Positions 20,458 through 28,932 of a stretch of 28,987 bases of DNA are shown in pieces (the stretch's first letter is position 1; the number at the start of each line of letters is the position of its first letter). The notes beneath the pieces were generated by a model. That model saw only the letters and a program-made list of their open reading frames with translations. It ran no database searches and was not told where the DNA came from. This DNA comes from a virus. Location: positions 1 through 28,987 of IMG/VR virus record IMGVR_UViG_3300047297_000034. One strand, given 5' to 3'. The translations under genes and the position numbers were made by a program.

Positions 20458-21420
20458 TTAAGAAGTAACCAAGTCAGCGCAAATGCCGTGAGCATTTTCT
20501 GCCAACACTTTGTGACCCCACTCAACGATCAGCATACGCTTCTCGGCGTCACCAGTCTTAGCCAACTCAACTTGTTGGTAAGGACGCAGAGTGGTCAACT
20601 TTGCGTATTCTGGGTCGATCACGAAAGCGTCACGCTCGCGTTGGAACCTATTGGCAATCACCTGCACTTGACCGAAGTCGCTGACATAAATATCAACCGC
20701 CCCGATCAATGTTGCTGGACGATCTCCACCGTTAATGTTGTAACGTGAAGAAGCGATGCCAGAGAAGCCAGACACGCGCTGCTTGTTGACTGGACCAGTC
20801 ATCAAGATTTTTGGTGTACCGCCAGCAGTCCACACTTGTTGAATCACGTTCTTCAAGATGGTTTCGGTGAAGGTACGCACGTTGCCGTCTGTACGAGCGC
20901 TGTTTGGCAGAGTGGTGTACGAAGGGTTCGCACCGTTTGTCTGCATGTCGTAGTTGGTCTTAATGAAGGCTTGCAACGAAGCAGTACCGCGAGCAGTAGT
21001 TGTGTTACCAGCAGCAGCCACAGCACCATTCAACATGGTGAATTCTTGATCGCGCTTCAATTCAGAACCGCGCTTGGCGATCTGATAAGCCAATTCGCTA
21101 CGACGACCAGCCTTGTTCACCACTTCTTCAGTAGCAGACAAAACGATGGTCTTGCGGCTGATCTGAGCGTAGTTTTGCAAACGCACAGTAGCAGTCACAG
21201 CGTCAAACGATGTCACATCGTCGCCTTCCAACTGCTTGTTAGCAGCAGCAGCAGCCAATGTGTCGGTCTGCCACTCGTACAAGCTGTTGCTTACAGACTC
21301 GCGACCGATGTTGCTCATGTAAGGAGTTTCTTCAGGAGCGATGTTTGTGATGACGTTTGAGAGGTCTTCACGGATGCCTTTGGCATCAAAGGTGGTAAAG
21401 GTGTTAGTTACGATAGCCAT
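20458..21420 (-). CDS. Major capsid protein, SU10-like HK97 fold
   Basis: A 320-residue protein typical in length for the SU10 major capsid family (formerly DUF5309). Signs include the N-terminal FDAKGIREDLSNVITNIAPE and TPYMSNIG, then YEWQTDTLAAAAANKQLEGD, RLQNYAQISRKTIVLSATEE, AKRGSELKRDQEFTMLNG and, near the end, AFVIDPEYAKLTTLRPYQQV and WGHKVLAENAHGI. It builds the icosahedral shell with the scaffold encoded just upstream. Shine-Dalgarno GAGG lies eight bases ahead of the ATG. Confidence 0.92.
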   Translation of the reverse strand: MAIVTNTFTTFDAKGIREDLSNVITNIAPEETPYMSNIGRESVSNSLYEWQTDTLAAAAANKQLEGDDVTSFDAVTATVRLQNYAQISRKTIVLSATEEVVNKAGRRSELAYQIAKRGSELKRDQEFTMLNGAVAAAGNTTTARGTASLQAFIKTNYDMQTNGANPSYTTLPNSARTDGNVRTFTETILKNVIQQVWTAGGTPKILMTGPVNKQRVSGFSGIASSRYNINGGDRPATLIGAVDIYVSDFGQVQVIANRFQRERDAFVIDPEYAKLTTLRPYQQVELAKTGDAEKRMLIVEWGHKVLAENAHGICADLVTS

Positions 21421-21429
21421 TTAAGTGCC

Positions 21430-22443
21430 TCATTTCAAAAGAAGTGCAATTGCCGCAGCCGCATCATCGACGCGACCAGTTTTTGCAAGACGCTGTTTTG
21501 CGCGTGTACTTTCAGTTGTTGTGGAGACACGACCTGCTGCACTAGGCTTGGCTGGACGAGGACCATTGTTCACGACTGGTTTGATCTGTCCGCGCTTGGA
21601 CATCATCTGATCGTAAAGAGCTGCTTTACGCAACGTCAATACTGCCCGATGGTCAAACACATTCTTGAGTTCATCTTCTGAGTAGCCGATCTTCTGACCA
21701 AACTCGATAAGCATCTGCTTTTCAGCCTTTGCTTTCTTCTCGTCTTTCCACTCAGGCACAGCAGCGATTAACGCCTCTTGCTCTTGAGCAAGTTTGGCTC
21801 TCATCTCTTCTGTGCGTTGTTGCTGTGTCAATTGAGATAAGCGCTGCTGCTCCGATTGGATAGCCGCTAACTTCTCTTGTTTGTCACGCATCAACTCCCG
21901 CTGGCGAACCCACTCGATTGGGTCTTCGTTATAAAGACGTTCCAAATCGACCTGTTGCTCTCCAGCAGCCTCAAGCTGTTGTTGCAATGCTCCCAACAAT
22001 TGAGCGTACTGTTCACGCTCGGCACGAATAGCAGCAGCTTCAGCCTCAACCTGTTTACGGGTTTCAGCGATCTGTTGCGTCTTTCGTGTGTAGTCTTGAG
22101 TCCTTGAATAACCCTTCTGGAGTTCGTCCAGCGTCACCTCAATCTCTTTGCCGTCAACCTTGACGGTGTAGACCTGTGGCTGTTCTTCCTCTTCAGATTG
22201 TTCATCTTCTTCAGACTGTTCCTCTTTGGTTTCCTCATTAGACTCTTCGTCTTGCGTTTCTAATGATTCTTCCTCAGAAGCCGCGACTTCTGGCTCCTCG
22301 CCATCGGTCAACTGCGTCTCTTCCTCTGACTGCTCTTCCCCGTCAATCGGGAGCATCAATTGGTCGAGTGCGCTGGCTGCATCAGCCACTGTCATTGGTC
22401 CTGCTTGGACGCTTCCCGAAGGATTGGCGGTATTTCCTGACAT
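21430..22443 (-). CDS. Capsid scaffolding protein
   Basis: A 337-residue protein between portal and capsid. Residues about 37-95 are extremely acidic (long runs of Glu with Gln, Ser and Asp). A short strand segment follows (QVYTVKVDGKEIEVTLDELQ, then GYSRTQDYTRKTQQIAETRK), then a long Gln/Glu/Ala coiled coil and a basic C-terminus with RPAKPSAAGRVSTT. This is the usual scaffold layout, with the basic tail binding capsid subunits. The ATG at 22443 has AAGGA nine bases upstream; a TTG at 22449 is too close to it. Confidence 0.85.
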   Translation of the reverse strand: MSGNTANPSGSVQAGPMTVADAASALDQLMLPIDGEEQSEEETQLTDGEEPEVAASEEESLETQDEESNEETKEEQSEEDEQSEEEEQPQVYTVKVDGKEIEVTLDELQKGYSRTQDYTRKTQQIAETRKQVEAEAAAIRAEREQYAQLLGALQQQLEAAGEQQVDLERLYNEDPIEWVRQRELMRDKQEKLAAIQSEQQRLSQLTQQQRTEEMRAKLAQEQEALIAAVPEWKDEKKAKAEKQMLIEFGQKIGYSEDELKNVFDHRAVLTLRKAALYDQMMSKRGQIKPVVNNGPRPAKPSAAGRVSTTTESTRAKQRLAKTGRVDDAAAAIALLLK

Positions 22444-22455
22444 TTCCAAGATTCC

Positions 22456-22716
22456 TTATTGTGATTTGTTTGCACGCTCAAGCTGACGCTGCGCCACTTT
22501 CCCGTTGTCCATGAGCTTGGTCAGCTCACTTCTGAATCGGTCAATGGCTTGCAGCATATGCCAAGCGTGTTCTCTTTTCACGGTGTCCTCTGGCTTCGTA
22601 TCCTTCCAAAACCAGACGGCATCGCTCTCCATTTTGTTTAGGGCTAATGAAAAGGCTTCGTTCTGAATCAGCTCCTCAGCCTTTTTGCCCTTACGCACAG
22701 TTTCTTCATTACTCAC
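22456..22716 (-). CDS. Small head-module protein between portal and scaffold
   Basis: An 86-residue helical protein (GKKAEELIQNEAFSLALNKM, WFWKDTKPEDTVKREHAWHM, LQAIDRFRSELTKLMDNGKV). Similar short proteins occupy the same place in related phages; no function is known to me. The start is a GTG at 22716 that abuts the portal stop (TAAGTG), with AAGGA inside the portal gene serving as ribosome site. Probably an assembly accessory. Confidence 0.75.
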   Translation of the reverse strand: MSNEETVRKGKKAEELIQNEAFSLALNKMESDAVWFWKDTKPEDTVKREHAWHMLQAIDRFRSELTKLMDNGKVAQRQLERANKSQ

Positions 22717-24915
22717 TTAAAAGACCATTCCTTGTGGGTTGATGGGTTGCTGTTGAGCCGCTTGCATCGCCAAAGCGCCTTGCTGCTTCACAGCCTCTCT
22801 GTCCACAGCTTGCATCGCCGCAATCTGCGCCGAGTCAATCTGTGTCTGATACTTTAACTCAAGCTCGTACTTCTTGAGCAAGTAATCCTGATTCATTTGA
22901 TCTCTGCGGAAGTCATCGTCACGAATCATCTTCTCGCGCTGCAACTCAAGGTCAGCAGCCTTCTTCTGAATGTCAGCCTTGATCGACTCAGCCTGAACCT
23001 GAGCCAGCACCTGCTCTGGCGTTGGCTTTTGCTCTGCCTGTGGAGGCTTCCAGTTGTCAGGAATGTCGCTGAAGTATGCAGATGCGTCCTTCATGCCAGA
23101 CAGCTCAACAATCTTGCGTAAGGTACGCACATATTGCTGTGCAGACACTACGGGATTGGTCAAGCCGTACTGGTTCAAAATGGCTTCCTGCTTGGCTGCA
23201 ATGCTAGTCAAGGTGGCGATTTTCTCGTTCACATCACCATTGCCCAAAGCAATATTGACCGTGACATCCATCGAGGCATCCCAAGCGCGTGGGTCAATCT
23301 GCACCCACTCGTTACGCAGACGAATCATGCGTGGCTTGTCCTGATGAGTCGTGACCAAGAACAGAATCGTCTTAAACAGGTTCTTCATGCCCTCAGCCAT
23401 CAGACGGGCTGTCAGCTCAATACGACCTTGAGAAGCGCTGATGGTGGCGTTCACAGCAGCCTTAGTCGCAGACTGCAAGGCATCAGCATTCAAGCCCATT
23501 GCAGCCTTGCTCATGCCTGTACGGTCTTCCTTGATCTGGTCGATGTAGTCCAGAACAGGGAAAGCAGCCTGACCAACGAAAGGCGTGACCAAAGGCTGAA
23601 CCATGCCAGCAGCACGAGCACGAATAATCGCACCAGTCTCATTATTCAAGGCGTCATCAATATTGACCTGCCCCTCAACAATCACGGTGCGTGGGTGAAT
23701 CGACTGAGCCAAAGAGTCCAGCGTGTTACGCATAACCTCGGACTTGATCTCTTGCAGGTCGTGGGTAATGTCGTAAATCGACTGAGCTTCCAAAGGCGAT
23801 GTATGTGGCTCAGGGTCGCATGGGAACTCAATGAACGGGATGTAAGAAGCAGTCAGGTTTCTGACCAGCTTGTAGCCAGAACCCATAAAGCACATCTTGC
23901 GAAGCTCAGGGATGCCATCACCGTCATAGTCAACCTTCGCGTAACCCTCAACGTACAGCACGCGCTGCATCATTGGATTTGCGCTGTCGCTCTCGAACTG
24001 CTGGTTATTCAAGGAATGACGCGCCAGCATCTCTTCGTTGTCGTTCAGGTCTGAATTGCCAACGTACTGCGTGACCTCTTCCTCGTCGTAGCCCATAGCA
24101 ATCAGCTCGGCAACGGTTGCCATCTTGCGATGACCAATGAAAGGAGAGTCTTGGAAGGACATAGCCTGACGAGACAAAAGCAACTCTTCAGGTGGCAAGC
24201 AAGCAATGTTGATCTTCTTGTCCACAACCTTGCGCTTGATCTGCACATCATGCAGCATTGGTGGTGGCAAAGGCTGACCAGTCATCGGGTCAATCAGCAT
24301 CGCGCCTTGCATCGAGTCATCTGGGTACGACACCACAATCTTGGTGTCAGCTTCAGGCTCTTGCATCAAAATCTGCAAGGTCTGGTCATCAAGTCCAGAA
24401 TAGTCTTCAATCCTGACCGATTCAGTCTCTTCAACCCAACATTTCACAATGCCACACTTGCGAACCAAGGCGTCTTTGAAGGTGGAATAAGCCACCATGA
24501 AGCCGTTGTTATCGCTCTGGAACACATAATTAGCGTAGTCAGTAGCTTGCTGCGCGTTCTTTACGTCCTCTGGACCGCGAGGCACAAACTCCACCACGTT
24601 CTCTGAGCTGAAGAAAATTCGCATCAGAGAAGGCAGCATCGCAGACACGGTGTCGCGCACTTCCATCGCCACGACCTGCGAGCGACCTTCTTCTTCGTTG
24701 CCAAACGGGTCGCCACGGTAATACTCAGTCCCGCGAGCACGAATAGGAGACAAGTCAGAGTCAATATAGGACACAGCGTCCACGATCTCTTGACCCATCA
24801 TCGCCTCAAGATCGGTGTCGCTCATCTTCTCAGGAGCGTTTTCTTCGCTCTCAGGGTCAGCCGACTCCAGTTGATCTTCCAGCATGTCTTCAATCTTTTC
24901 AAGTAAAGGATTCAT
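22717..24915 (-). CDS. Portal protein
   Basis: A 732-residue protein, the size of SU10/P22-type portals. Landmarks: acidic N-terminus (MNPLLEKIEDMLEDQLESAD), IDSDLSPIRARGTEYYRGDP, MEVRDTVSAMLPSLMRIFFS, ALVRKCGIVKCWVEE, ACLPPEELLLSRQA, YIPFIEFPCDPEPH, and a long Gln/Lys/Glu coiled coil at the C-terminus ending in Gln-rich sequence, like a barrel domain. It forms the dodecameric vertex for packaging and ejection. The ATG at 24915 is chosen because it overlaps the methyltransferase stop (ATGA) and has AAGGG upstream; a longer in-frame reading to 25092 would run deep into that gene. Confidence 0.9.
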   Translation of the reverse strand: MNPLLEKIEDMLEDQLESADPESEENAPEKMSDTDLEAMMGQEIVDAVSYIDSDLSPIRARGTEYYRGDPFGNEEEGRSQVVAMEVRDTVSAMLPSLMRIFFSSENVVEFVPRGPEDVKNAQQATDYANYVFQSDNNGFMVAYSTFKDALVRKCGIVKCWVEETESVRIEDYSGLDDQTLQILMQEPEADTKIVVSYPDDSMQGAMLIDPMTGQPLPPPMLHDVQIKRKVVDKKINIACLPPEELLLSRQAMSFQDSPFIGHRKMATVAELIAMGYDEEEVTQYVGNSDLNDNEEMLARHSLNNQQFESDSANPMMQRVLYVEGYAKVDYDGDGIPELRKMCFMGSGYKLVRNLTASYIPFIEFPCDPEPHTSPLEAQSIYDITHDLQEIKSEVMRNTLDSLAQSIHPRTVIVEGQVNIDDALNNETGAIIRARAAGMVQPLVTPFVGQAAFPVLDYIDQIKEDRTGMSKAAMGLNADALQSATKAAVNATISASQGRIELTARLMAEGMKNLFKTILFLVTTHQDKPRMIRLRNEWVQIDPRAWDASMDVTVNIALGNGDVNEKIATLTSIAAKQEAILNQYGLTNPVVSAQQYVRTLRKIVELSGMKDASAYFSDIPDNWKPPQAEQKPTPEQVLAQVQAESIKADIQKKAADLELQREKMIRDDDFRRDQMNQDYLLKKYELELKYQTQIDSAQIAAMQAVDREAVKQQGALAMQAAQQQPINPQGMVF

Positions 24916-25445
24916 TTTTTGCCCTTTTGCAGAATCACAAACATAGAGTCCACCGCCCTCGGTGTCCTCAAAATCTCTTCTTGCGGCAATTTTAGGCTTT
25001 CCCCGTACTTTGAGAGACGAAATTCCATGTGCTCCAAGAAAAACCGATCTTCCCAACCAAGATACGAATGCCAGCTCGTGTAATAAGCCCACGACATCTC
25101 GTTAAACGCACGCACATGCGTGGGGTCTTGCCAAGCCCCAAGTGACAAGTCATAAGGCACATGAATGTGCATCTCTCCACCATCGCAAAGCAGCTCCTTG
25201 CAGTTGGTCATGCACTTGACCAAATCAGGCACATGCTCCAGCACATCGTTAGCAATAATCTTGTTGAACATCCCGCGCTTGACATAGAAGTCGCCTAAAC
25301 GAGTCACCAGCAACGACCCCCAATGCACATCCTGAATGTCCAAGCACCAGTCAGATTTGACCCTGCGCTCGATGTCAGCGTTCAAACAGTCTTCGCGCCA
25401 ATCGCGCCCAGAACCCAAATTAAGAACCAAAGAAGTTTGCGACAT
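24912..25445 (-). CDS. Class I SAM-dependent methyltransferase
   Basis: A 177-residue enzyme. Motif I is VLNLGSGRDW (residues 7-16), followed by the acidic LNADIERR, DWCLDIQDV, the motif IV-like NDVLEHVPDL (67-75), then GGEMHIHVPYDL and DPTHVRAFNEMSW. The EHVPD and DPTHVR features are usual in methyltransferases of glycan and surface-polysaccharide clusters. It overlaps the glycosyltransferase start-side gene by 26 bp and the portal by 4 bp. It may methylate the sugar added by its neighbour; the substrate is not shown by sequence. Confidence 0.85.
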   Translation of the reverse strand: MSQTSLVLNLGSGRDWREDCLNADIERRVKSDWCLDIQDVHWGSLLVTRLGDFYVKRGMFNKIIANDVLEHVPDLVKCMTNCKELLCDGGEMHIHVPYDLSLGAWQDPTHVRAFNEMSWAYYTSWHSYLGWEDRFFLEHMEFRLSKYGESLKLPQEEILRTPRAVDSMFVILQKGKK

Positions 25446-26109
25446 ATTCAGGACGGTTAGCCTCTATCCAAGGTCGAGCCTGTGCGTTCAAAGCCTCAAT
25501 GTCAGAACCAACAGTCTGGCTTCCAACATGATGCACATAGGCTGAAGAAACAAAATTGCTGTATCCAGCAACATTCAAGTCAATGCAAGACACATCATCC
25601 GAGTACCAGTTCAACGGTCCAAACCGCCCGTACTGCCACGCATCCCGCGAGATATACGCAAAGATTGGGGCAACGATGTCGTACTCGCGAATGAACGACT
25701 CGGACTTAAACCGATTCATGTAAAGTGGCTCAGCATCAGGGTTATACCTAATATTCTGAGCAGCCCTGACTGAATCGCTACGCGCTCCAACCCAACCCAC
25801 TTCTGGCACAAGCTCGCGAATAATCTCAACATCCTCCAGCAATCGCTGGTAGCTCGTTGGCGTCAAGACCACATCGTCATTGCAAACCACGCATGCTTGG
25901 TGGTACTTGAGAGCGTCATCAATGACTTCGTTGTAGTCATCGCCAAAGTTCCTCGGCTCGCCAAAAATCAGTCGGCAGTTCTCATAGCCACGAATGACGC
26001 TCTCAGGTCCACGCAAGTAAATAAACGCCTCTGGCGCGTATTGCTTAATACTCTCCAACAAAACAGGCAAACCCTTGCCATGCACCGTGGCAATGCAAAT
26101 AGGAATCAC
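25420..26109 (-). CDS. Glycosyltransferase, GT2-like
   Basis: A 229-residue enzyme. N-terminal strand IPICIATVHGKGLPVLLESI, then FGEPRNFGDDYNEVIDDALK and the metal-binding CNDDVVL (NDD 77-79). The catalytic region is NWYSDDVSCIDLNVAGYSNF (Asp171, Asp172), followed by VHHVGSQT. The start is a GTG at 26109, forming a GTGA overlap with the upstream gene and having AAGG eight bases upstream. With the methyltransferase it forms a two-gene glycan cassette between terminase-side genes and portal. The acceptor (virion protein, DNA or host glycan) is unknown. Confidence 0.82.
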   Translation of the reverse strand: MIPICIATVHGKGLPVLLESIKQYAPEAFIYLRGPESVIRGYENCRLIFGEPRNFGDDYNEVIDDALKYHQACVVCNDDVVLTPTSYQRLLEDVEIIRELVPEVGWVGARSDSVRAAQNIRYNPDAEPLYMNRFKSESFIREYDIVAPIFAYISRDAWQYGRFGPLNWYSDDVSCIDLNVAGYSNFVSSAYVHHVGSQTVGSDIEALNAQARPWIEANRPEYVANFFGS

Positions 26110-26402
26110 TTTTTAGCCTTGTTTCTTGCCGATATAGCCTTTGCCTTGGCGCGTGCATCAGCCTTGCTCGAAGCTCCCCAAGCGTTCAAGCTCAACAAAA
26201 GACGGGTCTTTTCCCCGTCCTTGTACTCTGGACCAGCCATGTTGCCCATACGAGCCAAAAAGCTGGCGCGTCTTGGGTTGTCACCAGACTTGACGGGAGG
26301 CTTCAAGTTCATGCCTTCAGCCTTCGCTGAGGCACGACCTTTGGCGTTCAAGCCACCCGTCTTGCTCTTGCCTTCGGCACGCTGCCAAGCTGGAGTTTTC
26401 AT
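26106..26402 (-). CDS. DUF6321-like small basic protein
   Basis: A 98-residue, Lys/Arg/Ala-rich protein: MKTPAWQRAEGKSKTGGLNA, GRASAKAEGMNLKPPVKSGD, NPRRASFLARMGNMAGPEYK and a C-terminal LLLSLNAWGASSKADARAKA. The SGDNPRRxSFLARMGNMxGP block is a hallmark of DUF6321 proteins of phages. Function unknown; strong positive charge points to nucleic-acid or capsid contact. ATGA overlap with the upstream gene, GTGA overlap with the downstream one. Confidence 0.82.
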   Translation of the reverse strand: MKTPAWQRAEGKSKTGGLNAKGRASAKAEGMNLKPPVKSGDNPRRASFLARMGNMAGPEYKDGEKTRLLLSLNAWGASSKADARAKAKAISARNKAKK

Positions 26403-26632
26403 CTGTACCTCGCGGTTTTTTTGGCCACAGCCTTTGGCTGTTTAACAAACTGCTTGCCAGACTTCATGCCCTCTCGCTTGGCTCTGGTCGTGGCTGCATA
26501 CTCTTGGGAACTTAAAGACTTGATCGCAGCCTCTGGCAAATAACGCTCACCCGTCACGCTAGAAGGCTTGCCAGACTTGGTGCGCCACTTCTGCTCACCC
26601 CAATCTTTCAAGGATTGCTGTGTTTTTTTCAT
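26399..26632 (-). CDS. Small Lys-rich phage protein (SGKPSSVTGERYLP type)
   Basis: A 77-residue, very basic protein: MKKTQQSLKDWGEQKWRTKS, GKPSSVTGERYLPEAAIKSL, EYAATTRAKREGMKSGKQFV and KQPKAVAKKTARYR. This family occurs in many phages next to genes like its neighbours and has no known activity to me. It is helical with a flexible basic tail and could bind packaged DNA. ATGA overlaps on both sides. Confidence 0.78.
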   Translation of the reverse strand: MKKTQQSLKDWGEQKWRTKSGKPSSVTGERYLPEAAIKSLSSQEYAATTRAKREGMKSGKQFVKQPKAVAKKTARYR

Positions 26633-26811
26633 GATTTGTATCCCCCGCCTTTGGCTTTGTATTCTTTAGCCAACAACTGAGCTTTACGCGCCGACCACTC
26701 GCCAGCCGCTGTTCCCATGACATTACGCGCCTTGATGGACTCAAACAAGGCTTTTCGCATTGTTGGCTTGGTGTACACACCAGCCTGATTGACTTTGGAT
26801 TTAGTCTTCAT
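26629..26811 (-). CDS. Small Lys-rich phage protein (WSARKAQLLAKEYK type)
   Basis: A 60-residue basic protein: KVNQAGVYTKPTMRKALFES, GEWSARKAQLLAKEYKAKGG, ending GGYKS. The block WSARKAQxLAKEYKxKGGGYK is widespread in phage small proteins of unknown function, often beside the SGKPSSVTGERYLP type. The start overlaps the previous gene by 11 bp. Possible DNA-binding or head component; not shown. Confidence 0.78.
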   Translation of the reverse strand: MKTKSKVNQAGVYTKPTMRKALFESIKARNVMGTAAGEWSARKAQLLAKEYKAKGGGYKS

Positions 26812-27235
26812 CTTTCATCTCACCAGTATCAGGCCCACCCACGACCCAAGCATCGCAAGTTCTATCAGCCGCGCACTTGAAGTCAAAAATCTCGCAGTAA
26901 CCCAAGTCAGCAAGCTCAATCGCGCCCCAAGGGTCAGCCTCATTGCCGATGCCTTGCGCAATGCAATTACGCATCTCGTCAGACACCACAAACACAGCGC
27001 AGTTGCCGCAACGAGACTTCTTGGCGTCCTCAATGCTCACATCCCAAGTGTCAGCCTTCTTTTTCCAAAAAGGCGTGTTCGGCAATTTAGGATTCTCTGG
27101 ACCGTAAGCCGCAGCAGTAATCGCTTTGGCGCGGTTCTTCAGATTGATCGTGATGTCTTGCGTAGCGATAGGGCAGCTCGATGTGTCCTCTTCGCTCATC
27201 ATTTGACGCATCGCGCCATCGTATTGGGTTGCCAT
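26801..27235 (-). CDS. Cys-rich phage protein, possible Fe-S or zinc site
   Basis: A 144-residue protein. After a polar N-terminus come RCGNCAVF (C76, C79), C91, GYCEIFDFKCAADRTCDAWV (C114, C121, C127). The ending resembles the cluster-binding part of small high-potential iron-sulfur proteins (GYC...F.C...RTC..W), and six clustered Cys could hold an Fe-S cluster or zinc. The protein is known to me only as a hypothetical gene near phage terminases. It shares one base with the upstream stop (TAATG). Confidence 0.72.
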   Translation of the reverse strand: MATQYDGAMRQMMSEEDTSSCPIATQDITINLKNRAKAITAAAYGPENPKLPNTPFWKKKADTWDVSIEDAKKSRCGNCAVFVVSDEMRNCIAQGIGNEADPWGAIELADLGYCEIFDFKCAADRTCDAWVVGGPDTGEMKDED

Positions 27236-27402
27236 TACTTCTTCCCCTTGGCTTTAGGCTTCACGCCAGCAGAACTCAAAGCAATAGCCAAGCCCTGAGC
27301 CTTGGACTTCACGACTGGACCGCCTTTGCCAGAATGCAAAGTGCCAGCCTTGAACTCGTTGTACACCTTGGAGATTTTCTTCTCTGTCTTGGTTTTCTTC
27401 AT
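27235..27402 (-). CDS. DUF6496-like small basic protein
   Basis: A 55-residue Lys-rich protein: MKKTKTEKKISKVYNEFKAG, TLHSGKGGPVVKSKAQGLAI, ALSSAGVKPKAKGKK. The motif V.NEFKxGTLxSGKGG...VKSKAQxLAIALS defines the family. The ATG at 27402 is chosen for its AAGGGG site about six bases upstream; an in-frame TTG at 27417 lies on top of that site. Function unknown; first of the small genes after the terminase. Confidence 0.78.
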   Translation of the reverse strand: MKKTKTEKKISKVYNEFKAGTLHSGKGGPVVKSKAQGLAIALSSAGVKPKAKGKK

Positions 27403-27435
27403 GACATACCCCTTCAAAACAAATTGACAACCAGA

Positions 27436-28932
27436 TTATGCAACCCGCGACAGGTTTCTACGCAACGGCTGCGACCACTTGCTTGATACTGCCGAGCCAA
27501 ACATACCAACGGTGGCGTCAGACGCGAAGGTTAGAACTACCGCATCTGATTTATCAGTTGACTTCATCAAGCGCTTACGAATCTCGTCTTTACCCTCAAC
27601 TTGAATTTTTCCATTACTTGTAAAAAAGTAACGCACAGTCGCCAACTCAGCAATCAAGTCCTCATCATTAGGGATACGACAATCCCGCGCCTCGAACCAA
27701 GCCTTAGTCTTGTACCAAAGCTCTGCTTTCAGGTTCTTATATGTAGTACCCATTGCAGGGGACTCGGATACATTGATGCCGCGAACTGGAAGCCCAAGCT
27801 CGCGCAACCGATCAACCACGCCAGCTCCAAGACCAATGGAGTCCACAAGAATCTCGTTAGGACGCTCAGAAGGCGTCAAAGCCTCCCACTCCGCAACAAC
27901 AGCCCCTGTGAGCTGCATAAGGTCTAAGTTCTTCCAAGTCTTGACAGGCTCGACCAAAGCATTTCCCTTACGCTTTGCTAACGCGCTTCTATCTGAACCA
28001 AACCGCGCAACGTCCAAACCCCAGATCAGCTTCGCGTAAGGCGAAGTCTCAACCTCTCGGTGCTTGGCAAGTTCCAGCAGCTCCATTGGGATGATCGTGT
28101 CGTCGTCAGACCGAGGAAACTCGCCAAGTACCCGAATCCTGTAAGCGTTGGACTCCTCACCATAACGAGCCTTCATCTCCTCGATGTAAGCCTCAGACAC
28201 TCGTGGCGAGTCCACGCACGACACCTTCATCGTCACCCAGTCATTAGCCAAACGGTTCTGCGTGTCGTAAAAGAAACCTGAAGACCTGACAGGGTTGCCT
28301 AATAGAAGAGTCACAGCGTTATGCCCTGACATCGAACCAGCCGCAGCCTCGAAGACCTGCTCAGGAATACCAGACGCCTCATCAGCCACCAGCATCACAT
28401 TGTCCGAGTGCACACCCTGCAAGGCTTCAGGCTGTTCAGCCCTCGACGTACGCGCTGACACAAACGCCTCAGTAGCAGCCTCCTTGACCTCAATCCTGTC
28501 TTGCTTGACCTCCAGCATGTCACGCAAGGTAGGTGGCAGCTCCTTCACCCATCTTTTAAGTTCAGCAAAAAGCGCGTCATACAACTGGCTGCTAGTTGGA
28601 GCCGTGACCACAACCTTGACGGGATAACGTAAAAGTAAATACCAAATGATCGCCCATGACGCGCCAGTAGACTTCCCAACACCGTGACCAGACCTGACAG
28701 AGATTCTTCGCTTGCCTGACGCGATGTGATTGAGCATCTGCTCCTGCCAAGGGTCAGGTGTGGTGTTCAAGACCTCCTTGACAAATAGGACAGGATGATT
28801 CTTGTAGCGCGTCACGAATTGGACGAAAGGGTTTGCCGCTAAGGAATCCAACTTCTTCTGATGCGCCTTGTCTATGCGCTCCTGCACATCAGGATGTAAT
28901 TTGATTTTCTTGTCAGTTGATTCTGTTGTCAT
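27436..28932 (-). CDS. terL: Terminase large subunit
   Basis: A 498-residue, complete enzyme. N-terminal ATPase: adenine region TPDPWQEQML, Walker A SGHGVGKS (81-88), Walker B VMLVADEA (179-186, Asp184 and Glu185), coupling region LLLGNPVR. C-terminal RuvC-like nuclease: GLDVARFGSD (Asp307), ILVDSIGLGAG (Asp364) and KSDAVV (Asp463). It translocates DNA into the prohead through the portal and cuts the concatemer. The small subunit, if adjacent, lies beyond the right edge. No clear Shine-Dalgarno is seen before the ATG, so it may be coupled to that upstream gene. Confidence 0.95.
   Translation of the reverse strand: MTTESTDKKIKLHPDVQERIDKAHQKKLDSLAANPFVQFVTRYKNHPVLFVKEVLNTTPDPWQEQMLNHIASGKRRISVRSGHGVGKSTGASWAIIWYLLLRYPVKVVVTAPTSSQLYDALFAELKRWVKELPPTLRDMLEVKQDRIEVKEAATEAFVSARTSRAEQPEALQGVHSDNVMLVADEASGIPEQVFEAAAGSMSGHNAVTLLLGNPVRSSGFFYDTQNRLANDWVTMKVSCVDSPRVSEAYIEEMKARYGEESNAYRIRVLGEFPRSDDDTIIPMELLELAKHREVETSPYAKLIWGLDVARFGSDRSALAKRKGNALVEPVKTWKNLDLMQLTGAVVAEWEALTPSERPNEILVDSIGLGAGVVDRLRELGLPVRGINVSESPAMGTTYKNLKAELWYKTKAWFEARDCRIPNDEDLIAELATVRYFFTSNGKIQVEGKDEIRKRLMKSTDKSDAVVLTFASDATVGMFGSAVSSKWSQPLRRNLSRVA

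Noticed and set aside
20836-21360. 174-codon open frame opposite the major capsid gene
   Set aside because: Composition (Ser/Val/His-rich) and lack of a start signal mark it as a shadow of the capsid gene.
23134-24054. 306-codon open frame on the plus strand opposite the portal gene
   Set aside because: It is antisense to a clear portal gene, has no ribosome site, and its translation is His/Gln/Leu-rich with no domain. It is the usual shadow of a well-biased coding strand.
24916-25092. Longer N-terminus for the portal protein
   Set aside because: It would overlap the methyltransferase by about 180 bp, while the ATG at 24915 has a ribosome site and a typical ATGA overlap.
26601-26629. Plus-strand hairpin followed by T7 (CAATC/GATTG then TTTTTTT)
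   Set aside because: The stem is only 5 bp, five bases away from the T run, and the T run is just the Lys codons after the start of the gene at 26632.
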